Made by a program: the position numbers and the translations under genes
NCBI RefSeq assembly: GCF_042666875.1
Contig: NZ_JBHTCX010000002.1
Location: 411,154 to 475,153, forward strand
DNA length: 64,000 nucleotides
Reading direction: 5' to 3'
Source: Brachybacterium sp042666875
GTDB lineage: Bacteria; Actinomycetota; Actinomycetes; Actinomycetales; Dermabacteraceae
Notes under the pieces: model-generated
The model's input: the letters and a program-made list of their open reading frames with translations, nothing else
The model's database searches: none
Told to the model about the DNA's origin: nothing
Shown: piece by piece, positions 50,632 through 59,741 of the stretch
How the letters are laid out: each line of letters starts with the position of its first letter
Position numbering within the stretch: position 1 is the first letter of the stretch

Positions 50632-51233
50632 CGTCGGAGAGATTCTGGGAAGTGCTGCGCATCCGCTGGGCGTGGCTGCTGATCGGCCTCGTCGTCGGCC
50701 TCGTGGCCGCGGGCATCGCCCTGGCCCTGCTGCCGAGGACCTACGGCTCGGAGGCCGGGGTGCTGGTGGAGGCCGAGATGCCCGGCGGCGACGTCGCGGG
50801 CTTCAGCGCGACGGTCTTCGTCGATGAACGGCTGCCCACCTATGTCGATCTCGGTCGCGCGGACGCGGTCCACCAGGACATCCGCGAACTGCTCGGCCAG
50901 GACCTCTCCCGCGACCAGATCGAGTCGAGCGTCTCCTACGGGGCGACGCCCGGCTCGATGGTCCTGTCCATCACCGGCACCGGTGACACCGCGGCCGAGG
51001 CGCAGGACACGGCCGACGCCGCAGCGACGGCGCTGGCCACCTCCATCGAAAGCACCTCGACCGACTCCATCGAGGTCACCGCGACCCTCGTCCAGGAGGC
51101 GACCCTGCCCACCGGTCCCGAGGACCCCGACCCCCTCATCATCCTGCCCGCCGGAGCGCTCGCCGGTCTCACCGTCCCGCTGCTCCTCGCTCTCGCCCTC
51201 ACTCCCCGCCGCCAGGAAGGACTCTCGTCATGA
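50628..51233 (+). CDS. Chain-length determinant (Wzz-like) protein
   Basis: This 201-aa protein has two membrane helices near its ends (WAWLLIGLVVGLVAAGIALA and ILPAGALAGLTVPLLLALAL) that enclose an outside domain with LPRTYGSEAGVLVEAE. This is the Wzz/KpsE layout, which sets polymer length. Unlike actinobacterial polysaccharide co-polymerases it has no BY-kinase part and no kinase gene follows. Coupled on both sides. Confidence 0.88.
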   Translation: MTSERFWEVLRIRWAWLLIGLVVGLVAAGIALALLPRTYGSEAGVLVEAEMPGGDVAGFSATVFVDERLPTYVDLGRADAVHQDIRELLGQDLSRDQIESSVSYGATPGSMVLSITGTGDTAAEAQDTADAAATALATSIESTSTDSIEVTATLVQEATLPTGPEDPDPLIILPAGALAGLTVPLLLALALTPRRQEGLSS

Positions 51234-52417
51234 TTCTCAGACTGCTCGGCCGTGGACACGGCCCCGACTCCCTCGACCGCGACCCCGCCACCACGAGCCC
51301 GCTGACCCCCTTCGGACTCGACATGTCCGCCCTGACCAGCCGGCTCACAGCACTGAACGGCCACACCACCATGGCGCCGGACCTCGGCCCGGTGCGCGAG
51401 CTGGTCGCCGGCAAGCGCGTGCTGGTCACCGGCGCCGGCGGCTCCATCGGATCGGAGCTGTGCCGCCAGCTGCGCGGCCTCGATCCCGCCCGGCTGTCCC
51501 TGCTGGACCGCGATGAGTCAGCGCTGCACGAGCTGCAGATGTCGATGAACGGCGCCGCCCTGCTGGACACGCCCGACACCGTCCTCGCCGACATCCGCGA
51601 TCCCCGCGCCCTGGACGCGGTCTTCGCCGAGCACCGGCCCCAGCTGGTGGTCCACGCCGCCGCGCTCAAGCACCTCCCGCTGCTGCAGCGCTACCCGCGG
51701 GAGGCCTGGATGACCAACGTGCACGGGACCCGGAACGTGCTCGAGGCCGCGACCCGCCACGGGGCCGAGCGGCTGGTGAACATCTCGACCGACAAGGCCG
51801 CCAGCCCGACCAGCGTGCTGGGCCGCTCCAAGCGGGTCGCCGAGGCGCTGACCGCGCATTACGCCGAGCGCACCGGCCTGCCGTTCGTCTCGGTGCGGTT
51901 CGGCAACGTGCTGGGATCGCGCGGCTCCGTGGTGCCCACGTTCGTGGAGCAGGTGCGCCGCGGCGGCCCGCTGACCATCACCCACCCCGAGGTCTCGCGG
52001 TTCGTGATGACGATCCCGCAGGCCTCCTCGCTGGTGCTCTCCGCCGTCACCGTCGGGGCGCCGGGGGAGACCCTGGTGCTCGACATGGGCCGACCGGTGC
52101 GGATGGTGGACGTCGCCACCGCCATCGCGGAGCTCGCCGGCGTCGAGTGCGCCATCGTGTACACCGGCCTGCGGCCGGGGGAGAAGCTCCACGAGGAGCT
52201 GTTCTCCGAGTACGAGCAGCTCGATCGCACCGAGCACGACGGCATCAGCCGGGTCCGCTGCGCCTCGATCGACCCCGCCACCCTGCCCGGCGTCGAGGAG
52301 TGGTCCGATCACGTGCGCGAGTTGATGATCCCCTCGGGGTACGACCCGCTGTTCACCACGCCCGAGCCGGCTGCCGTGGCGGCCGCGGAGCCCCAGCAGA
52401 TCATGGCGGTGAGCTGA
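51230..52417 (+). CDS. CapD/FlaA1-type nucleoside-diphosphate-sugar 4,6-dehydratase
   Basis: This 395-aa soluble SDR of the UDP-GlcNAc 4,6-dehydratase group has the cofactor loop VLVTGAGGSIGSELCRQLRG, HAAALKHLPLLQRYP, catalytic region NISTDKAASPTSVLGRSKR (Leu at the usual Tyr/Met site, Lys kept), RFGNVLGSRGSVVP and GLRPGEKLHEELF. It lacks the four membrane helices of WbpM. It should make the 4-keto-6-deoxy sugar used by the next gene's aminotransferase. Confidence 0.92.
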   Translation: MILRLLGRGHGPDSLDRDPATTSPLTPFGLDMSALTSRLTALNGHTTMAPDLGPVRELVAGKRVLVTGAGGSIGSELCRQLRGLDPARLSLLDRDESALHELQMSMNGAALLDTPDTVLADIRDPRALDAVFAEHRPQLVVHAAALKHLPLLQRYPREAWMTNVHGTRNVLEAATRHGAERLVNISTDKAASPTSVLGRSKRVAEALTAHYAERTGLPFVSVRFGNVLGSRGSVVPTFVEQVRRGGPLTITHPEVSRFVMTIPQASSLVLSAVTVGAPGETLVLDMGRPVRMVDVATAIAELAGVECAIVYTGLRPGEKLHEELFSEYEQLDRTEHDGISRVRCASIDPATLPGVEEWSDHVRELMIPSGYDPLFTTPEPAAVAAAEPQQIMAVS

Positions 52418-53578
52418 ATGGGCCCGCGCATCCCCGTGTCCGTCCCCACCGTCGGCCCTGCGGAGCAGAGAGCCGTCGGCGAGGCGATCGCCGGCGGCTG
52501 GATCGCTCCCGCCGGCCCGGACCTGCGACGCTTCGAAGCGGCGCTGGCCGAACGCACCGGCCGTGCCCGCGCCGTCGCGGTCGCCTCCGGCACCGCCGCT
52601 CTCCACCTGCAGCTGCTGGCCGCCGGCGTGGGCCCCGGCGACCGGGCCATCTGCCCGACCCTCACGTTCGTCGCCACCCTCAACGCGATCTCGCAGACCG
52701 GGGCGACGCCGGTGCTCGTGGACGCCGACGACACCGGCAACCTCGAACCCGAGCTCGTCGACGCCGCCTTCGCGCATCCCGCTCGCGTCGGCGGACCGAT
52801 CACCGCGGTGCTACCGGTGGACGTGTACGGCAAGGTCGCCGATCATGACCGCCTCGGGGCGATCGCCGCCCGGCACGGTGCGCAGCTGCTGGTCGATGCC
52901 GCGGAGTCCCTCGGCGCCACCCGGGCAGGGCGTCCCGCCGGGTCGCAGGGGCGCGCGGCGGCGGTCTCCTTCAACGGCAACAAGATCATCACCGCCTCCG
53001 CCGGCGGGGCGGTCCTGACCGACGACGAGGAACTCGCCGACCGGGTGCTGTTCCTGTCCACCCAGGCCCGGGAGGACGTCCCGCATTACCTTCATCGCGA
53101 GCACGGGTTCAACTACCGGCTCTCGAACGTGCTTGCCGCGCTGGGGCTGGCGCAGCTGGGGCGGCTCGACGAGTTCCTCGCCGCGCGCCGCGCCCATCGG
53201 GAGCGCTACCGCGCGCTGTGCGAACGCGTGCCCGGGCTGCGGATCCTCGGTGGCGACGACGCCGGCGACAACTGCTGGCTCACGGCGCTCGTCCTGGACT
53301 CGGGCATCGCCGCCGGTGAGCTGGGCGACGAGCTCGGTCGCCACGGCATCGAGACCCGCCGGCTGTTCACGCCCCTGCACGTCCAGCCGCTGTGCGCCGA
53401 CCCCTCCCGCTTCCCCCGCCTGGTCGACGGCACCGCCGAGCGGCTGTTCGCGACGACCCTCGTGGTGCCCAGCTCCCCGGCGTCCTCGCCGCGGGAGATC
53501 GACGAGGTCTGCGACCGGATCGAGATGTCGCTGACCGGCAGCCGTGACCGGCGGCGGGAAGGAGCCCTGACCGCATGA
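52418..53578 (+). CDS. DegT/DnrJ/EryC1-type sugar aminotransferase
   Basis: This 386-aa PLP enzyme shows the nucleotide-sugar aminotransferase pattern: VASGTAALHLQLLAAGVGPG, FVATLNAISQTGATPVLVDA, LLVDAAESLGAT, the PLP Lys in SFNGNKIITASAGG and HGFNYRLSNVLAALGLAQL. Acting after the CapD-like dehydratase it would give a 4-amino-4,6-dideoxy sugar, as in the PglF-PglE pair. Its ATG directly abuts the preceding stop. Confidence 0.93.
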   Translation: MGPRIPVSVPTVGPAEQRAVGEAIAGGWIAPAGPDLRRFEAALAERTGRARAVAVASGTAALHLQLLAAGVGPGDRAICPTLTFVATLNAISQTGATPVLVDADDTGNLEPELVDAAFAHPARVGGPITAVLPVDVYGKVADHDRLGAIAARHGAQLLVDAAESLGATRAGRPAGSQGRAAAVSFNGNKIITASAGGAVLTDDEELADRVLFLSTQAREDVPHYLHREHGFNYRLSNVLAALGLAQLGRLDEFLAARRAHRERYRALCERVPGLRILGGDDAGDNCWLTALVLDSGIAAGELGDELGRHGIETRRLFTPLHVQPLCADPSRFPRLVDGTAERLFATTLVVPSSPASSPREIDEVCDRIEMSLTGSRDRRREGALTA

Positions 53579-54270
53579 ATGCACCCTGCGCCCTCGTGAT
53601 CGCCCCGCACCCGGATGACGAGGTGCTCGGAGCGGGCGGCACCATCGCCCGGCTGGCCGGCGACGGCTGGAGGGTGGTCGTCGTCGTGGTCTGCTCGGAT
53701 CTGCCGCCGACGTACCCCGCCGGCATCGCCGAGGAGGTCGAGGCGGAGGCGCGGGAGGCACATGCGCTCCTCGGTGTCGCCGTCTCGGAGTTCCTGCACC
53801 TGCCGTCGGTCGAGCTCTCGCGCGGTGCCGTGACCACGCTGAACGGGCCGCTGCAGGCCCTGGTCGAGGAGCACCGGCCCACGCTCGCGCTGATCCCGTT
53901 CCCGGACCGGCACGTCGACCACCGCACCGTGTTCGACGCCTCGATGGTGGTCACCCGGCCCGTCGGCGCCGGCCGGGATCTGCGGACGGTCGCCATGTAC
54001 GAGACCGTCTCGGAGACGTTCTGGAACGCTCCCGGGGCCGAGCCGACGTTCACCCCGTCCTGGCATGTCGACATCACCGAGACCGTCCGGACCAAGATCG
54101 ACGCCTTCCGCTGCTTCGCCTCTCAGCTGCAGCCGGACCCGGGGCCGCGGTCGGCGCGGGCTCTGCAATCCTTGGCCGGCTTCCGCGGCAGCCAGGTCGG
54201 GCTGTCGTCGGCCGAATCCTTCCAGGTGGTGCGCTCCGTGAGCCCCGTCGGGCCGGTGATGGGACGGTGA
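53575..54270 (+). CDS. PIG-L (LmbE-type) deacetylase
   Basis: This 231-aa zinc-dependent N-deacetylase has the family motif LVIAPHPDDEVLGAGGTI and the second metal motif PDRHVDHRTVFDA. Family members deacetylate GlcNAc-containing lipids, mycothiol precursors or antibiotics. In this operon it may deacetylate a sugar of the repeat unit; no acetyltransferase is present to finish a bacillosamine-type pathway. Overlaps both neighbours. Confidence 0.9.
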   Translation: MNAPCALVIAPHPDDEVLGAGGTIARLAGDGWRVVVVVVCSDLPPTYPAGIAEEVEAEAREAHALLGVAVSEFLHLPSVELSRGAVTTLNGPLQALVEEHRPTLALIPFPDRHVDHRTVFDASMVVTRPVGAGRDLRTVAMYETVSETFWNAPGAEPTFTPSWHVDITETVRTKIDAFRCFASQLQPDPGPRSARALQSLAGFRGSQVGLSSAESFQVVRSVSPVGPVMGR

Positions 54271-55562
54271 ACGGGCCCGACTCCCGGCGCCGTGCCGGCA
54301 CGGACGCGGTGACGATCGCCCTGGGCTACCTCACGAGCTTCGCCTACCCCCTGGTCTCGCTGCCCTTCCTGGCCCGGGTGCTGGGGGTCGCCGACCTCGG
54401 CGTGGTGATGCTGCTGCTGGCAGTGCTGCAGGTCGTCATCCACGTCACCGATTTCGGGTTCAGCATCAGCGCGCTGCGCCGGGCCAGCCTCGCCCGCACC
54501 GTCGCGGAGCGGTCGCAGGTGCTCATGGAGACGGTGTGGGCCAAGACCGTGATCTGGCTGGTCTGCACGGTCGTGATGATCGCGGTGACCCTCGTCGTCC
54601 CCGGGCTGCACGAGCACGCGGGCGCGATGATGCTGGGCCTGCTGCTGGTGCTCGCCGGCGCCTGGTACCCGGGCTGGATGCTGCAGGCGATGGGCCGCAT
54701 GCTCACCTTCGCCCTGGTGATGTCGCTGTCGCGGATCATCGCCCTCGGCGGTCTGCTGCTGACCGTGCGCGATCCGGCGCACATGGATCTCGCCGTCGCG
54801 TGGCAGCTGGCCCCGCAGGCGCTCGCTGCGGTGATCGCCTGGTGGCTGCTCGTGCGCGTGTGGGGATCGGCGCGCGTGGTGCGGGTGACCCGGCTGGGCG
54901 TGACGACGGCGCTGCGGGACTCGGCGCCGCTGTTCGTCTCCAATGCGACCGTGGTGGTCACCGCCTCGACGAGCTCGCTGGCCCTGGGCGCCTTCGCGGC
55001 GCCATCCCAGGTGGCCTTCTTCGGCGCCGCCGAGCGCTTCGGCAATGCCGTGCGCGGGGTGATGCGGGGAGTGGTCGATGCGATGCTGCCGCGTATGGCG
55101 GCGGGGAACGTGGCGGGGATGCGCCGCTTCGTGAGCCTCGGGGTCGTGGCCGCGTACGGGACGGCGGGTGCCTGCCTGGCGATCGGGGCCGGCTGGGTGA
55201 TCCCCTGGTACCTCGGTGCGGACATGGTCGGGGCGATCTGGCCGACGCGCCTGGTCGGCGTCATGATCATCATCGCCGGGATCACGACGGTGCTCACGCT
55301 GCACGCCAACGCCGAGCACCGGTACGGCCTGGTCGCGCGCCTCACCGCGATCGGCGCAGTCGTCCATGTGGCGCTCTGCATCCCGGCCGTCCTATGGGCC
55401 GGCGCGGTCGGCGCGACGCTCGCACTCATCGTCACCGAGACCGTGATGGCGACTCTGTTCCTGCACGACCTGCTGCGGCGGCGGTCCGCCGGGGCGCGGG
55501 GTGCGCAGGCCGGGGCCGACGCGCATGGCCGGCGTGCTCGCCGCGTCGACCTGGGGATCTGA
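54267..55562 (+). CDS. Polysaccharide flippase (Wzx-like)
   Basis: This 431-aa protein has about 12 hydrophobic segments of the MOP/Wzx exporter family: GYLTSFAYPLVSLPFLARVLG at the start, DFGFSISALRRASLAR and FGAAERFGNAVRGVMRGVVD. It should move the lipid-linked repeat unit across the membrane. The GTG start overlaps the previous stop (GTGA). It ends the operon; a 6-bp hairpin (55556-55579) overlaps the stop. Confidence 0.9.
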   Translation: MNGPDSRRRAGTDAVTIALGYLTSFAYPLVSLPFLARVLGVADLGVVMLLLAVLQVVIHVTDFGFSISALRRASLARTVAERSQVLMETVWAKTVIWLVCTVVMIAVTLVVPGLHEHAGAMMLGLLLVLAGAWYPGWMLQAMGRMLTFALVMSLSRIIALGGLLLTVRDPAHMDLAVAWQLAPQALAAVIAWWLLVRVWGSARVVRVTRLGVTTALRDSAPLFVSNATVVVTASTSSLALGAFAAPSQVAFFGAAERFGNAVRGVMRGVVDAMLPRMAAGNVAGMRRFVSLGVVAAYGTAGACLAIGAGWVIPWYLGADMVGAIWPTRLVGVMIIIAGITTVLTLHANAEHRYGLVARLTAIGAVVHVALCIPAVLWAGAVGATLALIVTETVMATLFLHDLLRRRSAGARGAQAGADAHGRRARRVDLGI

Positions 55563-55612
55563 GCGGCGACACGCAGATCCGGGCCGGCGGAGTCAGGCAG
55601 AGGCAGGCAGAG

Positions 55613-56509
55613 TCAGCCGATGAGGTGCTCAGCGAGGCCGTCGACCTCGGCGAGGGCGGCGGCGACCCGGGCGTCGTCCTCGCCGTCGTGCTGGGCCATG
55701 GGGAAGCGGGCCTGGCCGACATCCACGCCGCGGGAGCGCATGGCCGATTTCAGCGCCGGGAACGTCTCGCCGCCACCGGCCAGGGCGTCGAGCATCCCCA
55801 CGGCGATCGCCTGCAGGCGCCGCGCCTCGGTGAGGTCTCCGGCGCCGACGGCGCGGTACAGCTCCGTGTACAGCGTGGGGGCGAGGTTGAAGGTGGCGCC
55901 GATGGCACCGTCGGCGCCCTGTGACAGAGCCGCGACCAGCAGCTCGTCGGAACCGATGAGGATCGAGAAGTCGTCGCGGACCCGTGCGCGGATCCGAGCG
56001 AGGACCGCGAGGTCGCTCGAGGTGTACTTGAGCCCGTCCAGGACCCCTTCGGCGGCGAGGTCGCAGATCAGGTCGGCACCGAGGGTGCGGCCGGTGGAGG
56101 CCGGGATCGTGTAGCCGAGGAGGGGCAGGTTGCTGGATGCGCGCACGTCCCGGAAGTACGCGGCGAGCGAGTCGTCGCTATAGCCGTAGTAGATCGGGAT
56201 GGAGGCGCTGATGGCCGTGGCGCCGCTGTCGGCGGCTCGCCGCGCGAGCTCCCGCACGGCGCGCTGGTCGGAGTGGGCGACCTGGAAGACGACCTCGCGT
56301 CCGTCCGCCACGTCTGCGACGGTCTCGAGGATCTGCAGCCGCTCCTCGACGCTGAGCAGGTAGTACTCGCCCGAGGTCCCGGTGACGAAGTGCCCGTCGA
56401 CGCCGGCCTCGTTGAGCCGGCCGACGAGCGACCGGGTCCGTTCGACGCTGACAGCTCCATCGTCGTCGTACGCGGTGAGCAGGGCAGGCAGGACACCGTT
56501 GATCGTCAT
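55613..56509 (-). CDS. DHDPS/N-acetylneuraminate-lyase-family aldolase
   Basis: This 298-aa TIM-barrel enzyme has FVTGTSGEYYLLSVEER (GTSGE), Tyr in LLGYTIPAST and the Schiff-base Lys in VLDGLKYTSSD. It cleaves or forms a bond with pyruvate as partner; the residues favour a sugar-acid or N-acetylneuraminate-type lyase over lysine-pathway DapA, but the substrate is uncertain. Convergent with the EPS operon. Confidence 0.88.
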   Translation of the reverse strand: MTINGVLPALLTAYDDDGAVSVERTRSLVGRLNEAGVDGHFVTGTSGEYYLLSVEERLQILETVADVADGREVVFQVAHSDQRAVRELARRAADSGATAISASIPIYYGYSDDSLAAYFRDVRASSNLPLLGYTIPASTGRTLGADLICDLAAEGVLDGLKYTSSDLAVLARIRARVRDDFSILIGSDELLVAALSQGADGAIGATFNLAPTLYTELYRAVGAGDLTEARRLQAIAVGMLDALAGGGETFPALKSAMRSRGVDVGQARFPMAQHDGEDDARVAAALAEVDGLAEHLIG

Positions 56510-56546
56510 CGCACGAAGCCTACCGGGGTGCTGCGCCGTGGTCCTG

Positions 56547-56700
56547 TCAGAGCGCTCCGAGCCAGATCGGGTTCGTCAGCGCTGCCATCGCCCCGAAGCC
56601 CGCCGTCGGCCCCATCGTGGTGCCACCGGCGGAGCCGTCCTCGAGCGGATGGCGCACCTCGGCACGCACGAAGGCGCTGATCCGGCGGCCGTGGTCCAGG
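56547..56700 (-). other. Displaced C-terminal codons of the CehA-type gene
   Basis: Shifting the frame by -1 near 56690-56700 gives RISAFVRAEVRHPLEDGSAG, then GPTAGFGAMAALTNPIWLGA before a stop at 56547. The VRAEVRH and ALTNPIWL motifs are the normal end of this family, so a single missing base in the GGCCGCCGG stretch is the likely cause. Confidence 0.65.
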
Positions 56701-58147
56701 TGATCGTGCCGCGCCCGTCCCCGGCCAGCACCGTCTGCAGCAGCTGTCCCTGATCCGTCAGCAGGCGCACCGTCCCGTCGGGCACGCCGGAGACCTCCAG
56801 CGTCACGGTGATCGTCTCGTCGCGGTCCACGTCGAGCCGGTCGCCGATGCCTGCCTCGGCCCCGCCGGCCGAGGCGACGAGGGACAGGTCGATGTCCGCC
56901 GACTCGGCCAGCCAGGAGCGGCCGGCACGGATGCCGGCCAGCAGCGCGTCGCGGGAGAGACCGTCGGCCAGCACCACGTTGTGGGGCGAACCGACCGAGT
57001 CGCCGGGGCTGTGAGCGTCGCTGTTGCCCATCGCCGGCAACCACGACCCCGTCCCGCCACGCTTGCCGCCCTTGCCGCGCGCGGACTCGGCGAGCAGGTT
57101 CGCCCAGGTCGACACGGCGGTCTCGTCGTCCCAGCCCCAGGGGCCGGTCCACACCTCGGTGGCGTCGAGATCCTCGAGGCCGAACTTCCACTCGCACCCG
57201 ATCCACGGGCAGTACAGGTGCGCCGAGACGGCGAGGGCGTCGGTCTTCTGGACCTGCTTGCGGCAGCGGTCGAACTCGTCGTCCCGGTTGCGGTAACGCC
57301 ATTCGACGAGCTCCCCGGCGGGCATCCCCAGGGCGAGCCAGTGCCCGTGGCGCGTGGTGACCTCCTCACCGGTGAGGATCAGCAGGTCATCACCGGCCAG
57401 CGGGCCCCACACCCCGTGGGAGCTGGTGGTGTTGTGGTCGGTGGAGACGATGAAGTCCAGTCCCGCCTCGCGGGCCGCGGTCGCGACCTGCTCGGGCGTG
57501 TACTTCCCGTCGGAGTGGACGGTGTGCAGGTGGGCGTCGCCGCGGTACCAGTCGCGCCCGCGGCCCGGGGCCTGCAGCGGCGGGTACTGCGGCTCGATGG
57601 CCTCCTCGGCGTCGCCGTAGGTGAGGGTGACGACCACCTCGTAGTCCATGCCCTGGGGCGCCACCTGGTACGGCGCGAGCAGCACGTTCCAGGTGCCCTC
57701 CTCGATGTCCCCGGCGAGGTAGCCGGGCGTCGCCTCGGCGCGGCTGAGGAAGAACTCGGTGCGGAACCCGCCGGACCAGCCACGGAACCCGCGTCCGCCC
57801 AGCTTCGTCCCGTTCTGATCGAAGATGCCGATGTCCAGCGCATTGCCCGGCGTCCCGTCGGGCACCTCGGGGCTCGAGTAGGAGTAGGCCACGTGCAGGC
57901 GGGAGACCCCGCGCGGGACCTCGACGGGAATCTCCGCGAAATCCGGGGCGCCGATCTCGAAACGGCCGGTCAGGGTGCGGGTCTCGGTGTCGCCGGAGGC
58001 GCCCGGGTCCGCGGCCGCACGCCCGGTGAAGGACAGCGGGGCGAGGACGGCGACGGCGCCGGCCGCTGTGAGCAGCGTGCGACGCGACGGTACGGACGGA
58101 GTGGACGGAGCGGACGGAGCGGAGGGGGCATGCGAGGAGGAGTTCAT
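56576..58147 (-). CDS. Tat-exported CehA/McbA-type PHP metallohydrolase, 3' end frameshifted
   Basis: As it stands the frame gives 523 aa. A Tat signal (SRRTLLTAAGAVAVLAPLS) is followed by a beta domain and the PHP domain: YRGDAHLHTVHSDGKYTPEQ, FIVSTDHNTTSSHG, LTGEEVTTRHGHWLALGMP, VSAHLYCPWIGC and MGNSDAHSPGD (metal ligands). The last 36 residues look non-native; a second frame supplies the family-type end (see next entry). ATG 58147 is used. CehA-type enzymes hydrolyse esters or phosphodiesters; substrate unknown. Divergent from the stress protein. Confidence 0.82.
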   Translation of the reverse strand: MNSSSHAPSAPSAPSTPSVPSRRTLLTAAGAVAVLAPLSFTGRAAADPGASGDTETRTLTGRFEIGAPDFAEIPVEVPRGVSRLHVAYSYSSPEVPDGTPGNALDIGIFDQNGTKLGGRGFRGWSGGFRTEFFLSRAEATPGYLAGDIEEGTWNVLLAPYQVAPQGMDYEVVVTLTYGDAEEAIEPQYPPLQAPGRGRDWYRGDAHLHTVHSDGKYTPEQVATAAREAGLDFIVSTDHNTTSSHGVWGPLAGDDLLILTGEEVTTRHGHWLALGMPAGELVEWRYRNRDDEFDRCRKQVQKTDALAVSAHLYCPWIGCEWKFGLEDLDATEVWTGPWGWDDETAVSTWANLLAESARGKGGKRGGTGSWLPAMGNSDAHSPGDSVGSPHNVVLADGLSRDALLAGIRAGRSWLAESADIDLSLVASAGGAEAGIGDRLDVDRDETITVTLEVSGVPDGTVRLLTDQGQLLQTVLAGDGRGTITWTTAAGSAPSCVPRCAIRSRTAPPVAPRWGRRRASGRWQR

Positions 58148-58256
58148 GCTCGCTGAACGTAGTCGCGGCAGGTGTCCTGGATCTGCATCGTGGGCGGCGG
58201 CGCGGTGAACGGTATCCTGGGGGCACGAGGCAGGGCCGCACGGGGAGGTGTGGACC

Positions 58257-59084
58257 ATGGATTTCACCGCAAGCATCGTGGTCGGCTACGACGACACGAC
58301 GGCGTCGGCGGGTGCCGTGCGCTGGGCCGCCGAGCTCGCCCGGGACACGCGCAGACCGCTGCGACTGGTCCACGCCTGGACGCTGCCGATGCTGGGCCAC
58401 GGCATGGCCGGGGTCCCGGTGATGGACCCCGCCGGCCCCCGCAACCAGGCGCTGCGCGTGCTGGATGACGCCGTGGACGCGGTCAGTGACGTGACCCGCG
58501 AGATCGCCGTGACCACCGAGCTGCTGCCCGGCAATCCCCGCGACGTGCTCGGCGAGGTCTCGGTGACCGCCGATCTGCTCGTCGTCGGCACCCGGGGTCT
58601 CGGCGCCGTGATGAGCACCCTGCTGGGCTCCGTCAGCCGCGGCATCCTCCACGACGCCGGCTGTCCGGTCGCGATCATCCGCTCCGACCAGCACCGGGCC
58701 GGTCCCGTGCTCGCCGCGGTCGACGGGTCCGAGGCGGGCCAGGAGGCCGTGGACGCGGCCTCCGACCTGGCCGCCGCCTGGGGCACGGCGCTGCGCATCG
58801 TCCATGTGCGCGCCGGGGGAGCGGCGGCCGATGCCGACGGGCTGCTCGAGGCGGCGGTGCAGCGGGCGCGCGGCCGGCACGACGGGATCACCGTGGACGC
58901 CGGACTGCTCGAGGGCCGCTCGGTGCCCGATGCGCTGCTGACCGCGGCCGCCGGGGCGCGCATCCTGGTGATGGGCCACCGCGGGGTGAGCCGGGGGCCG
59001 TTCGGCTCCACTGCCCACGCGACGCTTCTGCACGCCACCGGGAACGTCATGGTGGCCCGGCAGTGCGACGGAGCGGGCACGTGA
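58257..59084 (+). CDS. Universal stress protein, two UspA domains
   Basis: This 275-aa protein is a tandem UspA repeat. The first domain has VVGYDDTTASAGAVRWAAEL and the ATP-binding GTRGLGAVMSTLLGSVSRGI; the second has LAAVDGSEAGQEAVDAASDL and GHRGVSRGPFGSTAHATLLH. Such proteins bind ATP and help survival in stress. ATG 58257 has GGGGAGGTG upstream and TATCCT (58213-58218) as a likely -10. Divergent from the CehA-type gene. Confidence 0.93.
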   Translation: MDFTASIVVGYDDTTASAGAVRWAAELARDTRRPLRLVHAWTLPMLGHGMAGVPVMDPAGPRNQALRVLDDAVDAVSDVTREIAVTTELLPGNPRDVLGEVSVTADLLVVGTRGLGAVMSTLLGSVSRGILHDAGCPVAIIRSDQHRAGPVLAAVDGSEAGQEAVDAASDLAAAWGTALRIVHVRAGGAAADADGLLEAAVQRARGRHDGITVDAGLLEGRSVPDALLTAAAGARILVMGHRGVSRGPFGSTAHATLLHATGNVMVARQCDGAGT

Positions 59085-59111
59085 CCTGACTCGCGTCGGG
59101 GGCGGCCGGGT

Positions 59112-59141
59112 TTGAACGGCAGATGGCGCGATGGTTAAGCT
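59112..59141 (+). promoter_or_regulatory. Promoter of tRNA-Ser
   Basis: TTGAAC (59112-59117), 18 bases, then TAAGCT (59136-59141). The tRNA starts 8 bases after the -10. Confidence 0.5.
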
Positions 59142-59148
59142 GTCCGGC

Positions 59149-59233
59149 GGTAGCGTGTCCGAGCGGCCGAAGGTGCATCACTCGAAATGATGTGTACGGA
59201 AACGTACCGCGGGTTCGAATCCCGCCGCTACCG
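59149..59233 (+). tRNA. tRNA-Ser (anticodon CGA)
   Basis: The acceptor arms GGTAGCG (59149-59155) and CGCTACC (59226-59232) pair fully, with discriminator G. The anticodon stem CATCA/TGATG encloses CTCGAAA, giving anticodon CGA. A long variable arm (GTACG-GAAA-CGTAC) and T arm (GCGGG-TTCGAAT-CCCGC) are typical of tRNA-Ser. The CCA end is not encoded. Confidence 0.95.
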
Positions 59234-59242
59234 CCCGTTTCC

Positions 59243-59282
59243 CTGAGCCGCGACATCGTTGACAGACGGTGTCGCGGCTCAG
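59243..59282 (+). terminator. Hairpin terminator after tRNA-Ser
   Basis: CTGAGCCGCGACA (59243-59255) is perfectly complemented at 59270-59282 with a 14-nt loop, 9 bases after the tRNA end. No T-run follows. Confidence 0.7.
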
Positions 59283-59351
59283 TGCATTCGTGGGTGCACA
59301 TGCCCGCGGGCAGCGGCACCGAGCACGCGCGCTGCCGTAGATTGACCGTCC

Positions 59352-59741
59352 ATGGAACCGGCCCCGCACCCGTCCTCGCCGCCCTCGGAGCAGTCGTCTC
59401 GACGGCGCGGTCTCTCCGTGCTGCTGACGTTGCTGGCCTGGGCGGTGCTGCTGCTCGTCCTGTACGCGCTGGGTCTCGCGATCGCTCCGGACGAGAATCC
59501 CGACGGGCGCTGTGAGGGCATCGGTTTCGGGTGTGCCCTCACCCCGCGGGACACGGTGGTCTTCGTGGGTCTGCTGCTGGGCGCGCCGACCCTGGGCGGA
59601 CTGCTGCTGCTCGGCGGAGGACTGAGCGTCCTGCTGCTGCGGCGCACCTCCTGGCCGGGCGTGCTCATCGGGTCCCTCGGGGCGATCGTCGGCGCGGGCG
59701 TGGTCTTCGCGATCACGGTCGCGCTGATCGCCGGGAGCTAG
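59352..59741 (+). CDS. Small membrane protein of unknown function
   Basis: This 129-aa protein has three hydrophobic segments (SVLLTLLAWAVLLLVLYALG, then residues about 70-95 and 105-127) and a short loop with two Cys (DGRCEGIGFGCALTP) that may form a disulfide. No family is recognised. Codon use fits the genome. It stands alone between the tRNA terminator and an MFS gene. Confidence 0.7.
   Translation: MEPAPHPSSPPSEQSSRRRGLSVLLTLLAWAVLLLVLYALGLAIAPDENPDGRCEGIGFGCALTPRDTVVFVGLLLGAPTLGGLLLLGGGLSVLLLRRTSWPGVLIGSLGAIVGAGVVFAITVALIAGS

Noticed and set aside
59105..59145. Second tRNA in front of tRNA-Ser
   Set aside because: No cloverleaf can be drawn; the sequence fits a promoter.
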